Assembly (NCBI GenBank): GCA_910587935.1
Contig: CAJUNP010000001.1
Location: 124,001 to 188,000 of the forward strand
DNA length: 64,000 nucleotides
Source: an uncultured Lachnospiraceae bacterium
Lineage (GTDB): Bacteria > Bacillota > Clostridia > Lachnospirales > Lachnospiraceae
Reading direction: 5' to 3'
The position numbers were made by a program, and so were the translations under genes. Of the stretch, positions 1-8,392 are shown one piece after another (within the stretch, counting starts at the first letter, position 1; each line of letters opens with the position of its first letter). A model generated the notes under the pieces. That model saw nothing but the letters and a program-made list of their open reading frames with translations, made no database searches and was not told the origin of the DNA.

Positions 1-2168
1 ACGGGCAGGTTATTCCGGAAGGCGAATATAAGTTTAAGCTTAAAGGAAGAACCAGGGGACTGATTCTATTTAACTTCGATTTAACGTTTACGGTTAAGAA
101 TTCCCTGCCGTCGGCTAAAGTAAAACAAACCGGCAAGATTAACTTGTTTTATACGAACGAAGTGGAGGGCCAGGCCGTTAAAACAGCGGTTTCGGGAATC
201 GGTAAGAATGTAATAGATTCCTATGCGTTGGAACCCTTAAAGGGCTCCAATGCACAGCAGCAGGAAGATTATGACCGTTTTACGGAGAACTTCCAGATTG
301 ACGAACACGGTGTGATAACCCGAAAAGCGGATCAGATCGGAAAATATGAATACGGAAAAAACAAAGGCAAAGCGGTTACAAAAGGGTATCTTGTTCTGCA
401 CTTCAAAGGATACAGGGCGGACGCGGTAAAAAAGATTACCATTACGGTTCCTGTTAATACCGCAAAACCTGCGCTGATACTCAGCAAGACCCAGGCGGTT
501 TACAATTCCCAGAAGCAGTCGGATGCCCTGAATGAAGCAAGAGTACAGCTTTTAGATAAAAAAACGAAAAAAGCGGTTAACCTGGAGGAAGGGTATACGG
601 TTGCCTGGCATGCGGGTAAAACGGCGCAGTGTTTTCTCCTTGGGGGAGAACCTTCCATAGAGAATAATGAGTTTGTCATACCCTTCAAGCTGCCTGCCGC
701 AGCGTCAAAGGCGGTTCTGATTATCGGTAATCCGGTGGAATGGGGAGAAAATACTCTGGAACTTACCTTTACGGCAAAGGTTACAAATACGATGCCGAAA
801 GCCTCCCTGACCAAGTCAAAGATAACGTTGAATACTCTCTATACGGGACAGACGGCGGAATTTTCTTTAAAAGCGAATCAGATTGACGCGCAGTTAAGCG
901 GGGAACAGGTATTTGTTCCGGCTGTTGAAGGGAATTCGGAGCAGGCTAAATTGTCGGTAGATTACCACGACGGAGTGGGAGTGATATCCGTTTTGGAAGA
1001 TCAGAAGGTGGCGGACGGTACGTATAAATTTGTTTGTTATGTTAAGTCTGATAATTTATACAATAAAAAGGGACAGCTGACAAATGAATTGAACAAAGTT
1101 ACCCTGTCTGTGGTTATAAAGAATTCCAAACCTGCCGTGAAGCTGAAAAGCAGTAATTTGTCCCTTAACAGTACCGCAAAGGGAAAGGAAGAGGTACAAA
1201 CGGCGTACACTTTAAATTATACGCCTTCTGCCGGTTCGGGCTATCAGATTGATAATGCCGGGACTAAAACGGTGTGTACTACAGATGCGCGGGCAGCGGG
1301 AATGGTAAACTTCCGTTTTACAAACGGCGCTCTGTATGCATCTCTTACAGAAGATTTTTCTCTGCCGAACGGAAAGTATAAATTTGAGATTACTCCGATG
1401 TTTACTAATGGAGAACGTGAAATTGAAGGAAGTGTATTGAAGGTTACGCTGACGGTGCATAACAAAAAGGTAGGAGTTAAGCTTACTTCGGCAAAAGGAA
1501 AAGTAGATTTGTTAAACAGGGACAAATCGGGAATCACTTATAAGATCAAAATCAGTAATGTAAACGATAAGATTTCCGATGTGAAATTAAAAGATATTGT
1601 GGACAATATGATTCAAAAGGGGGAAAGCACGAAGTTTTATGCGGAGGTTAGCGGAGATAACCTGGTGATCCGGGCAAAAGAAGATGCAGAACTTGTCGCC
1701 GGAAAAACTTATTATCTAAAACTTTATTATGAATTAGCGGTATCCCACTCCGATGATAATATCCTGGATCTGGGGAACGGTTATTTAATGGAAAAAAATA
1801 TTGCGATTAAACCGGCGCAGGCTTTTCCGAAGATTACCGTAGCCAATGAGGATGCCAACCGCTATCTTTCCAACAGAGAGTATAAAGCGGAGGTTACCGT
1901 TACGCCAAAGAAAGGAGCGACTGCGACAATCCGTGATATTGTGTGGGCAAACGATGCGAAGGAAGAAGTAAAGCGGATGTTTGAGATTGAGGACGTCGGC
2001 GAACCGAATCCCGAAACGGGCGCCGTTACGTTTACCGTAAAACTGAAAGAGTATGTTTTCTGCAAAATCAACAGTACGCAGACATTAAAACTGGCTGTCG
2101 TATATGAGGGACAATCGGAAGGAAAACAGGGACAGACTTTCAATCTGAAAATAAAAGTGAACAGATAG
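1..2168 (+). CDS. Surface repeat protein, 5'-partial
   Basis: The frame is open from the first complete codon at base 3, so the gene starts outside the window; the TTG at 144 is not a credible start. About 721 residues are visible. They consist of tandem beta-rich modules, each opening with a recurring pattern such as NSLPSAKV, NTAKPALIL, NTMPKASLTKSK, NSKPAVKLKSS and NKKVGVKLTS, with a Lys/Asn-rich strand following. No enzyme motif, sortase motif or membrane anchor is visible at the C-terminus, which ends in a repeat (KIKVNR). It is probably a secreted or wall-associated adhesin-like protein, comparable to the Ig-like proteins further on. A hairpin terminator follows 8 bases after the stop. 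The function is unknown. Confidence 0.75.
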   Translation, partial: GQVIPEGEYKFKLKGRTRGLILFNFDLTFTVKNSLPSAKVKQTGKINLFYTNEVEGQAVKTAVSGIGKNVIDSYALEPLKGSNAQQQEDYDRFTENFQIDEHGVITRKADQIGKYEYGKNKGKAVTKGYLVLHFKGYRADAVKKITITVPVNTAKPALILSKTQAVYNSQKQSDALNEARVQLLDKKTKKAVNLEEGYTVAWHAGKTAQCFLLGGEPSIENNEFVIPFKLPAAASKAVLIIGNPVEWGENTLELTFTAKVTNTMPKASLTKSKITLNTLYTGQTAEFSLKANQIDAQLSGEQVFVPAVEGNSEQAKLSVDYHDGVGVISVLEDQKVADGTYKFVCYVKSDNLYNKKGQLTNELNKVTLSVVIKNSKPAVKLKSSNLSLNSTAKGKEEVQTAYTLNYTPSAGSGYQIDNAGTKTVCTTDARAAGMVNFRFTNGALYASLTEDFSLPNGKYKFEITPMFTNGEREIEGSVLKVTLTVHNKKVGVKLTSAKGKVDLLNRDKSGITYKIKISNVNDKISDVKLKDIVDNMIQKGESTKFYAEVSGDNLVIRAKEDAELVAGKTYYLKLYYELAVSHSDDNILDLGNGYLMEKNIAIKPAQAFPKITVANEDANRYLSNREYKAEVTVTPKKGATATIRDIVWANDAKEEVKRMFEIEDVGEPNPETGAVTFTVKLKEYVFCKINSTQTLKLAVVYEGQSEGKQGQTFNLKIKVNR

Positions 2169-2175
2169 CTTTGAT

Positions 2176-2216
2176 ACGGACAGCCTTCGGAAACTTTACG
2201 GAGGTTGTCTGTTTTT
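2176..2216 (+). terminator. Rho-independent terminator
   Basis: A 14-bp stem (2176-2189 with 2199-2212, three G-U pairs) with a 9-base loop is followed by a T run at 2212-2216. It closes the surface protein gene and separates it from the glycosyltransferase genes. Confidence 0.75.
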
Positions 2217-2221
2217 GTCAG

Positions 2222-2250
2222 TGGAAATTGGGAAAGCACTGTGCTATAAT
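2222..2250 (+). promoter_or_regulatory. Putative extended -10 promoter
   Basis: TATAAT at 2245-2250 is preceded by TGC, an extended -10. A weak -35 (TGGAAA, 2222-2227) lies 17 bases upstream. It sits just after the terminator and just before the glycosyltransferase gene, so it probably starts the operon running to 8240. Confidence 0.45.
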
Positions 2251-2270
2251 GTATCCGGGTGAAGACAGAA

Positions 2271-3431
2271 ATGAAAAAGGAAGCGTTGCTTACGGTTATA
2301 ATTCCTGTTTTTAACGGAGAACAATTTATACGTAATACGGCAGGCCATATCTTAAGCTCCACTTACCCGGAGCTGGAAGTTCTCCTGATCGATGATGGTT
2401 CAACGGATGACAGCGGCAGAATCTGCCGTTCTCTTCAGGAGCAGGATGGCAGGATTCAATATATTTATACGGAAAACGGAGGAATTGCAGCGGCGAGGAA
2501 TAAAGGCCTTGAAGCGGCGTCAGGGAAATACGTCTGTTTTTGTGATCAGGACGACGAAACACGGCCGGATATGTATGAGGATATCCTTACGGCAATGGAA
2601 AAACATTCCGCAGATATCGGAATGTGCAGTACCGGACGTGATATAGACGGAAAAAGAAATATTTTTGAGAGCCTGCGGGACGGCTGTTACGAGGGAGAAG
2701 AGATACGGTCCTGCTTATTATACCCTCTTTTATTCCGGGGATATAATTATGATTTTGCAAAAAGCGAAAACTATCTGTACGGAAGCGTCTGGAAATGTAT
2801 CTTCAAGCGGCAGCTAATAAACGACGTCGGCATTACATTCCGGAGCTTTGTAGATTATGAAGACGACTGGCTGTTCGTGACGCAGGCGTTGACGGAAGCA
2901 AAAAGAGCCGTTACCGTCAGCAAAGTGGGGTATTATTGGAAGGTTAACAGAATGTCGCGCTCCCATACGCATCGGCACATCTTGGATATGCCGGAGCGTT
3001 TGCAATTATTGGATGCATGGGAAGACGAATACCTGGGCAGAGGCAAAACTTCCCGGACCGTTTTGAAAGAATATCAAAAGGTCAGGCTTTGCGAACATTA
3101 TGTAAGTCTCATGGAAAACGGTTTTCCGGAGGGAAGACGCGTTGAAAAGAAAGCATATTATGAGAAGGCAAAAAAGTATATTCTGCAGAGCGGATATCGG
3201 AAGCAGCTTGAGGCAGCCGGGCATTTGAAGAAAAATGCCCTGAAACGGAGACTGGTATTGGGAAGTCTTCGATATCTGGGAATCAGAGCGGCCTTTTGTC
3301 TGACTCCCGCTTTTGACAAACTGATTCAGGGAGCGGAGAATATTTCATGGCTGGTCAGATGGGAGAGAAAATCAAAAACAGGAAAAAGGAGACGGAAAGA
3401 TGAAGCTGATTATTCAGATTCCCTGTTATAA
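2271..3431 (+). CDS. GT2 family glycosyltransferase
   Basis: Cytoplasmic GT-A glycosyltransferase of family 2, 386 aa, expected to move a nucleotide-activated sugar onto a glycan or lipid acceptor. Visible motifs are IIPVFNGE, the nucleotide-binding IDDGSTDDS, a DQDD in the position of the metal-binding DxD, and YEDDW as the ED motif before the acceptor region. The ATG at 2271 is chosen because GGGTGA lies about 9 bases upstream; an in-frame GTG at 2259 would fall almost on the predicted transcription start and has no ribosome site. Its 3' end overlaps the next gene by 32 bases, which indicates co-transcription. The sugar specificity cannot be read from the sequence. Confidence 0.85.
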   Translation: MKKEALLTVIIPVFNGEQFIRNTAGHILSSTYPELEVLLIDDGSTDDSGRICRSLQEQDGRIQYIYTENGGIAAARNKGLEAASGKYVCFCDQDDETRPDMYEDILTAMEKHSADIGMCSTGRDIDGKRNIFESLRDGCYEGEEIRSCLLYPLLFRGYNYDFAKSENYLYGSVWKCIFKRQLINDVGITFRSFVDYEDDWLFVTQALTEAKRAVTVSKVGYYWKVNRMSRSHTHRHILDMPERLQLLDAWEDEYLGRGKTSRTVLKEYQKVRLCEHYVSLMENGFPEGRRVEKKAYYEKAKKYILQSGYRKQLEAAGHLKKNALKRRLVLGSLRYLGIRAAFCLTPAFDKLIQGAENISWLVRWERKSKTGKRRRKDEADYSDSLL

Positions 3432-4368
3432 TGAAGCGGAAACTCTGGAAGTGGCATTAAATGATTTACCGAAGCAAATAGACGGCATAGATGAGATCGA
3501 ATATTTGATTATTAATGACGGAAGTACGGATGAAACGGAACGCGTCGCCATAGAATGGGGCGTGAATTATGTAGTTCATTTCAAAAGAAATCTTGGGCTG
3601 GCCAAGGGATTTCTGGCAGGACTTGACCTTGCGCTACGGCAGGGCGCGGATATTATTGTAAATACGGATGCGGACAATCAGTACTGCGGTGCGGATATTG
3701 AAAAACTGGTCCGCCCGATACTGAATAAAGAAGCGGATATTGTAATAGGAGAGCGCCCCATCGATGAAATTACGCACTTTTCCCATTTAAAGAAAAAGCT
3801 GCAGCATATCGGCAGTAAAGCGGTCAGCGTGGCTTCCAATGTGGAAATTCCCGACGCGCCCAGCGGATTCAGGGCATACAGCAGAAAAGCGGCGATGCGC
3901 ATGAACGTACATAATGAGTATACGTATACGCTAGAGACGATTGTGCAGGCAGGAAGAAATAAAATGGCGATTGTTTCGGTTCCTGTACGTACGAATGCCG
4001 AACTGCGTAAGTCAAGGCTGATGCATTCCATTTTTGAGTATATTAAAAAATCGGTGCTTACCATAACCAGAGCGGTTATTATGTATAAGCCGCTGCAGTT
4101 TTTTGTGACAATTGCGTTGATCAGTTTATTGGGGGGAGTCGCGATCGGCGTTCGTTTTCTGTATTTTTATATTCACGGAACCGGGAGCGGTCATATCCAG
4201 TCCCTGCTTCTGGCGATTATGCTGATTATTATAGGCTGCCAGACCTTTGTTACGGGACTGCAGGCGGATATTATTTCCGCCAACCGGAAATTACTGGAAG
4301 ACATTCAGTTTCGTGTAAAGAAATTGGAACTGGGACTTTTGGACCCGGAAGGAGAGAAAAAGGAATGA
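3400..4368 (+). CDS. Polyprenyl-phosphate glycosyltransferase (GtrB/DPM1-like)
   Basis: GT2 enzyme of the dolichyl/undecaprenyl-phosphate sugar synthase type, 322 aa. It has the catalytic domain (IPCYNEAETL, INDGSTDE, NTDADNQY with the DxD) and two C-terminal membrane helices near residues 225-255 and 265-290, the arrangement of GtrB and ArnC-like enzymes. Such enzymes load a sugar onto undecaprenyl phosphate, which GT-C transferases then use on the outer face of the membrane. The next gene, which overlaps by 4 bases (ATGA), encodes a GT-C-like membrane protein, so the two look like a donor-transferase pair. Its product could also supply the other GT-C genes in the window (inference). GGAGA lies ahead of the ATG. 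Confidence 0.8.
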   Translation: MKLIIQIPCYNEAETLEVALNDLPKQIDGIDEIEYLIINDGSTDETERVAIEWGVNYVVHFKRNLGLAKGFLAGLDLALRQGADIIVNTDADNQYCGADIEKLVRPILNKEADIVIGERPIDEITHFSHLKKKLQHIGSKAVSVASNVEIPDAPSGFRAYSRKAAMRMNVHNEYTYTLETIVQAGRNKMAIVSVPVRTNAELRKSRLMHSIFEYIKKSVLTITRAVIMYKPLQFFVTIALISLLGGVAIGVRFLYFYIHGTGSGHIQSLLLAIMLIIIGCQTFVTGLQADIISANRKLLEDIQFRVKKLELGLLDPEGEKKE

Positions 4369-6452
4369 TTGGGAATGTCGTTTGGGCTATAATGAATAAC
4401 AAAGTAGTAAAGTTTCTGAAGAATTATCGGGAAGGGATTCTGGCATTGCTGGGTGCGGCAATTATTTTTATGATCGGGAGTTACCGTTATCAGGAAACTT
4501 TTCAGCCGATAGTTTTTTCTGATGAATATGGATATTGGGCGACCAGTGCATTTTTTTTGGGGGAAGATTGGAAATCGGTTACGAATGGTATTAATTATTA
4601 TTCTTATGGATATGGAATTCTGCTGACGTTTTTAAGGCTGATAGGAAAGTGGTTTGACTGGAGCGGTGCTATGCTTTTTGGGGCGGCGGTGTTGCTGAAT
4701 GTGCTTATGCTTTGTGCCAGCTATTTAATTGCTCTGAAGCTTTGCAAAAGATATTTTAAAGATATCCATGCGGGCGTCCGCTGCCTGCTGTGTTTTGCTG
4801 CTGTTGTCTATCCGTCAAATATAATATATGCGCATATGACATGGACGGAATGTGCGCTCACGTTTTTTTTCTGGGTGTTTCTTCTGGCATTGATGTGGGC
4901 GACGGATAAACCGGGAATCGGCAGTCATTTTGCGCTTGCCGTATCAGCGTTTTATCTTTACACCATTCATCAGAGAACACTGGCGATATTGGTGAGCGCT
5001 GTTATTGTGGTGCTTTACATGGAACTGCGCAGGAAGAACAGTTGGCTGCACACGGCAGTATTTTTGGCGGTGACTTATGGATGCCTGCTGGTTCACAGTA
5101 TTATTAAGGGGAGGCTTCAGAATGAATATTTTCTTGGAAGGCCGCCCAAAGACCTGAAAGGAATTTTGGCCTATGCATGTAATTTGAAGATGCTTCTTTT
5201 GCTGGCGGCAGTCTGTGTGTTGCTTGCTTTGCTGTATTTGTGCAGAAGAGGGCGCCGGAAAGCGGCTTTTTTGATAACCGTCGTGTTGGGGGGCGGCGCA
5301 TTGCTTTGGATAATGAAAGGCGGTGTTTTTTCGGGCGGTTCTTCTCAGCCGGGTAATCTTTCGGTGAATGATTTTTCAGGTCAGATTGGCAGCTTGAAAC
5401 GGATATTTACCGGGAAGGGCATAATCCGGCTTGGCATCAGTATTGTGGGGAAATGGTTTTATCTGGCGTCAGCAACGGCTTTGGTTGTCTGCTGGGGGAT
5501 CAGGGATTTGCTGATTCATGTTTTCCGTATGGCACTGGATGCTGTAAAATGTACAATAAGCGCATTTACGGCAAGACCTTATGTGAAAAGGAAGGTTATG
5601 GCGGATAATGCGCCGGAGGATTTATGGTTTCTGGGAGTGTTCCTATCTTTTGCCGGAACCTTTATGATATCGGCAATTTACAAAGAAGGATTATATAAGG
5701 TAGATGATCTGGTAAATGGAAGATATGTGGAGTTTTTGATTGGTATACTAATTATATACAGCTTTAACAGTCTGATTCATAGTAAAAGATGGATACTGAA
5801 TGCCCTGATTTTTTATGTTTTATATTTACTTGCAGCGGTGTTGTGCCAGTATACATTAAATGAACTGGGACGTACAACTTTCGAGTTGTCTCATAGTGTT
5901 ATATTCGGAAGAACTTTCTGGAATTTCGAAGTGCCTGTGAGAAAGGTCCGGATAATGGTGGGTTATGTTTTCAAATTGTATTTGGCGTTTCTTCTCGTTA
6001 TAAAGTTTAAATGGTTTCCAAAATTCAGGCACGTGCGTTATATGGTCGGGATTTGTATTCCGATTGTAGTTTGGACGATATTTGGACATCTCGTGGTTGA
6101 TCGTTATCATGTTTCGTGCAATGAAAGGCTGGGCACTGCGTCTCAGAGAATTTCTTTCTGGATAGAAGCACTGGATCAGGATATACCGGTATATTTTGTG
6201 GAAGGGACGACCCGTTACAGATGGGCGGAAAGCATTCAGTTTATGCTGTTGGATCGGTCGGTAACGATAACGGACCTGGATTCCGTGGATTATGATGAAG
6301 AGGCCTTTTTTATAATGGGTAATAAATATGCCAGAACGGATGAGGTTTGTGAAAAATGCGAGCAGGTTTTTATGGCAGGAACTATTACACTGGTGGTAAA
6401 TCGTCAGGCCGAGGCTGTACAAAATCTGAAAAAACTACAAAATGGAGGCTAA
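4365..6452 (+). CDS. GT-C-like multi-pass membrane glycosyltransferase
   Basis: 695-aa polytopic membrane protein with roughly a dozen hydrophobic segments and a short soluble C-terminal part. Near residue 53 an acidic pair (SDEYGYW) follows the first helix, where GT-C enzymes of the GT39/ArnT kind place their catalytic acid in the first outside loop. It probably transfers a sugar from a polyprenyl-phosphate donor to an extracellular acceptor. It is translationally coupled to the GtrB-like gene upstream. AGGAGAG and AAAGGA precede the start. No family-specific signature is recognised, so acceptor and sugar are unknown. Confidence 0.65.
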   Translation: MIGNVVWAIMNNKVVKFLKNYREGILALLGAAIIFMIGSYRYQETFQPIVFSDEYGYWATSAFFLGEDWKSVTNGINYYSYGYGILLTFLRLIGKWFDWSGAMLFGAAVLLNVLMLCASYLIALKLCKRYFKDIHAGVRCLLCFAAVVYPSNIIYAHMTWTECALTFFFWVFLLALMWATDKPGIGSHFALAVSAFYLYTIHQRTLAILVSAVIVVLYMELRRKNSWLHTAVFLAVTYGCLLVHSIIKGRLQNEYFLGRPPKDLKGILAYACNLKMLLLLAAVCVLLALLYLCRRGRRKAAFLITVVLGGGALLWIMKGGVFSGGSSQPGNLSVNDFSGQIGSLKRIFTGKGIIRLGISIVGKWFYLASATALVVCWGIRDLLIHVFRMALDAVKCTISAFTARPYVKRKVMADNAPEDLWFLGVFLSFAGTFMISAIYKEGLYKVDDLVNGRYVEFLIGILIIYSFNSLIHSKRWILNALIFYVLYLLAAVLCQYTLNELGRTTFELSHSVIFGRTFWNFEVPVRKVRIMVGYVFKLYLAFLLVIKFKWFPKFRHVRYMVGICIPIVVWTIFGHLVVDRYHVSCNERLGTASQRISFWIEALDQDIPVYFVEGTTRYRWAESIQFMLLDRSVTITDLDSVDYDEEAFFIMGNKYARTDEVCEKCEQVFMAGTITLVVNRQAEAVQNLKKLQNGG

Positions 6453-6464
6453 TTCGATAATAAA

Positions 6465-8240
6465 ATGTCCAGAGAAAAAATCAGTAAAAGAATTCGTGAA
6501 ATTGTTTTTGTTTTCATAATTGTTTATTCAAATTTTATTGCCTTGCAGGCAAGCTGTCACGTTGCAAGAAGGATTCTGGCAACGAAACCCATGTATCTTT
6601 TTTATAATTTATTGATGCTTTTTGCCGTTTTCTGTATTGCTGCGGCCGTTTCGGCCAAATTGTATGTGACGGGCATTGTATTCAGTACGATTTGTACCAT
6701 ATGGGCATTGATAAATGATTATGTCTATGCTTTTCACGGTCAGATCTTTACGTTGGCAGAAGTTATGAATGTTACAACGGCATTCAATGTTATGAGAGAT
6801 TTTTCGCTGATAAAAAGGATTCCACTGATATTTGGCAGTGTAATTTCAGTGATTTATATTTTTAATATGATAATATGTCATATACGAAGAAAGACGGGAG
6901 AAGAAAAACTGTCTTACAGATTTATATATGCATTATCGGGAATTTGTATTCTGGCGCTGCTTTCAATTCCGGCACGAAATTTACAAAAGGTAATATTAAA
7001 AGATTGGACGGCCAGAAATACATGTATTGAAGAAGGGTATCCGATGTATATATATGCCAGTGCTTTTTTAAATTCGGTAAAAATAATGCAGCCGGATGGT
7101 TATAATGAAGAAGCGCTTTCGGATTATGCCGATTACATAAGTGAGAATACAGAAAAAGTAAAACCGGATATTATACTGATTCTGAATGAAGCTTTTTATG
7201 ATTTGTCATTGTTAACGGATATCAGGACAGACATTCCTTATCTTGAGAATTATTATAGGATGGAAAATGCAGTCAGAGGGTATGCAACGACCTCTGTGAT
7301 AGGCGGGTCAACCAACCGGTCGGAATTTGAATTGCTGACAAGCAATACAAATTATTTATTAGGTGAGCTTACTCCGTTTAATGTTTTGGATATGTCGATA
7401 ACAAGCAGCATTGTAACAAATCTGGAAGAGTGTGGATATTATACTCTGGCGGCGCATCCGGTAGACGGGGGGAATTATAACAGAATCAGCAGTTATTCGG
7501 CGATGGGCTTTGATGAAAGGTACTTTAAAGAGGATTTCCTAAATTACGAGTATTATGGTAAACGCAAATGGATGACAGATCAGGGAGCGTACCGCAATTT
7601 AATAGCATGGTACGAAAAAGCCAGATCGGATAACGAACATGTTTTTGCATATCTTCTTACCATGCAGAACCATTCAGGTTATGATTCTAACAGCAGGGAG
7701 GACGCGTTGGTTCATGTACGGGATTATACCGGAAATGCGGAAAAAGAATTGAATGAGTACCTGTCGTGTATTTATCTGAGCGATCTTGCATTTAAAGAAC
7801 TAACGGAATATTTTTCAAAACTGGAGCAGCCGGTGATTCTGTGTATGGTAGGTGACCATGCGCCGAATATTATAAGAGAAGTTGCGGATGTGGATTCATC
7901 TTTGGACAGACAATTATTGGCAAGGGCAACCCCCTTCATTATTTGGGCTAACTATGATTTGGAGAGCCGGAATGAGGGAGTCATAAGCATAAACGGCCTG
8001 GTGCCTCTTTTGTTGGAAGAGGCAGGAGTACCAATGATTCCGTATTACCGTTACATAAGGGAAATGCAGACCAGAGTTCCGGTAGTAGGAAGCTTTGGCA
8101 GTGTAATGGATACTGGCGGGCGAATTTATTCTTATTATGATAAGACCGACTATTCGGATATGGTTTGGAAGTATTTGTATCTATCCTATAATAATCTGCA
8201 GAAAGAAAGCTGTCAGGGGTGGTTTCATCTGGCGCAATAA
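6465..8240 (+). CDS. LTA synthase-like sulfatase-fold membrane enzyme
   Basis: 591-aa protein with about five N-terminal membrane helices (residues 10-165) and an extracellular alkaline phosphatase/sulfatase-superfamily domain. A metal-binding Glu lies in LILNEAFYD, the likely nucleophile Thr in GGSTNRSEF (about residue 280), and the metal-binding Asp-His in VGDHAP (about residue 462). These match the order of E, T and DH in lipoteichoic acid synthases, which move glycerophosphate from phosphatidylglycerol to a glycan. A phosphoglycerol or other phosphodiester transfer to the surface polymer is the likely role. GGAGG (6444-6448) lies 16 bases before the ATG, unusually far. It is the last gene of the first operon. 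Confidence 0.8.
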   Translation: MSREKISKRIREIVFVFIIVYSNFIALQASCHVARRILATKPMYLFYNLLMLFAVFCIAAAVSAKLYVTGIVFSTICTIWALINDYVYAFHGQIFTLAEVMNVTTAFNVMRDFSLIKRIPLIFGSVISVIYIFNMIICHIRRKTGEEKLSYRFIYALSGICILALLSIPARNLQKVILKDWTARNTCIEEGYPMYIYASAFLNSVKIMQPDGYNEEALSDYADYISENTEKVKPDIILILNEAFYDLSLLTDIRTDIPYLENYYRMENAVRGYATTSVIGGSTNRSEFELLTSNTNYLLGELTPFNVLDMSITSSIVTNLEECGYYTLAAHPVDGGNYNRISSYSAMGFDERYFKEDFLNYEYYGKRKWMTDQGAYRNLIAWYEKARSDNEHVFAYLLTMQNHSGYDSNSREDALVHVRDYTGNAEKELNEYLSCIYLSDLAFKELTEYFSKLEQPVILCMVGDHAPNIIREVADVDSSLDRQLLARATPFIIWANYDLESRNEGVISINGLVPLLLEEAGVPMIPYYRYIREMQTRVPVVGSFGSVMDTGGRIYSYYDKTDYSDMVWKYLYLSYNNLQKESCQGWFHLAQ

Positions 8241-8315
8241 CCTGTTGTTCGGCAAAGTGTATAGACAATCGGATGAAAAACGGAAAATATTCATCACATA
8301 TATTTGAAAAAGAGC

Positions 8316-8344
8316 TAGACATAATTTGAAAAATGCAATATAAT
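8316..8344 (+). promoter_or_regulatory. Sigma-A-type promoter of the Ig-like protein gene
   Basis: TAGACA at 8316-8321 and TATAAT at 8339-8344 are separated by exactly 17 bases. It lies about 50 bases upstream of the next start codon and is the clearest vegetative promoter in the window. Confidence 0.75.
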
Positions 8345-8392
8345 TTGATTTGTAGAAAAATATTTTATTTAAAGATGTGAAGGAGAGGCATA

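Noticed and set aside
2259..2270. GTG start and leaderless translation of the first GT2 gene
   Set aside because: The GTG lies at the predicted transcription start without a ribosome site, while the ATG at 2271 has GGGTGA upstream.
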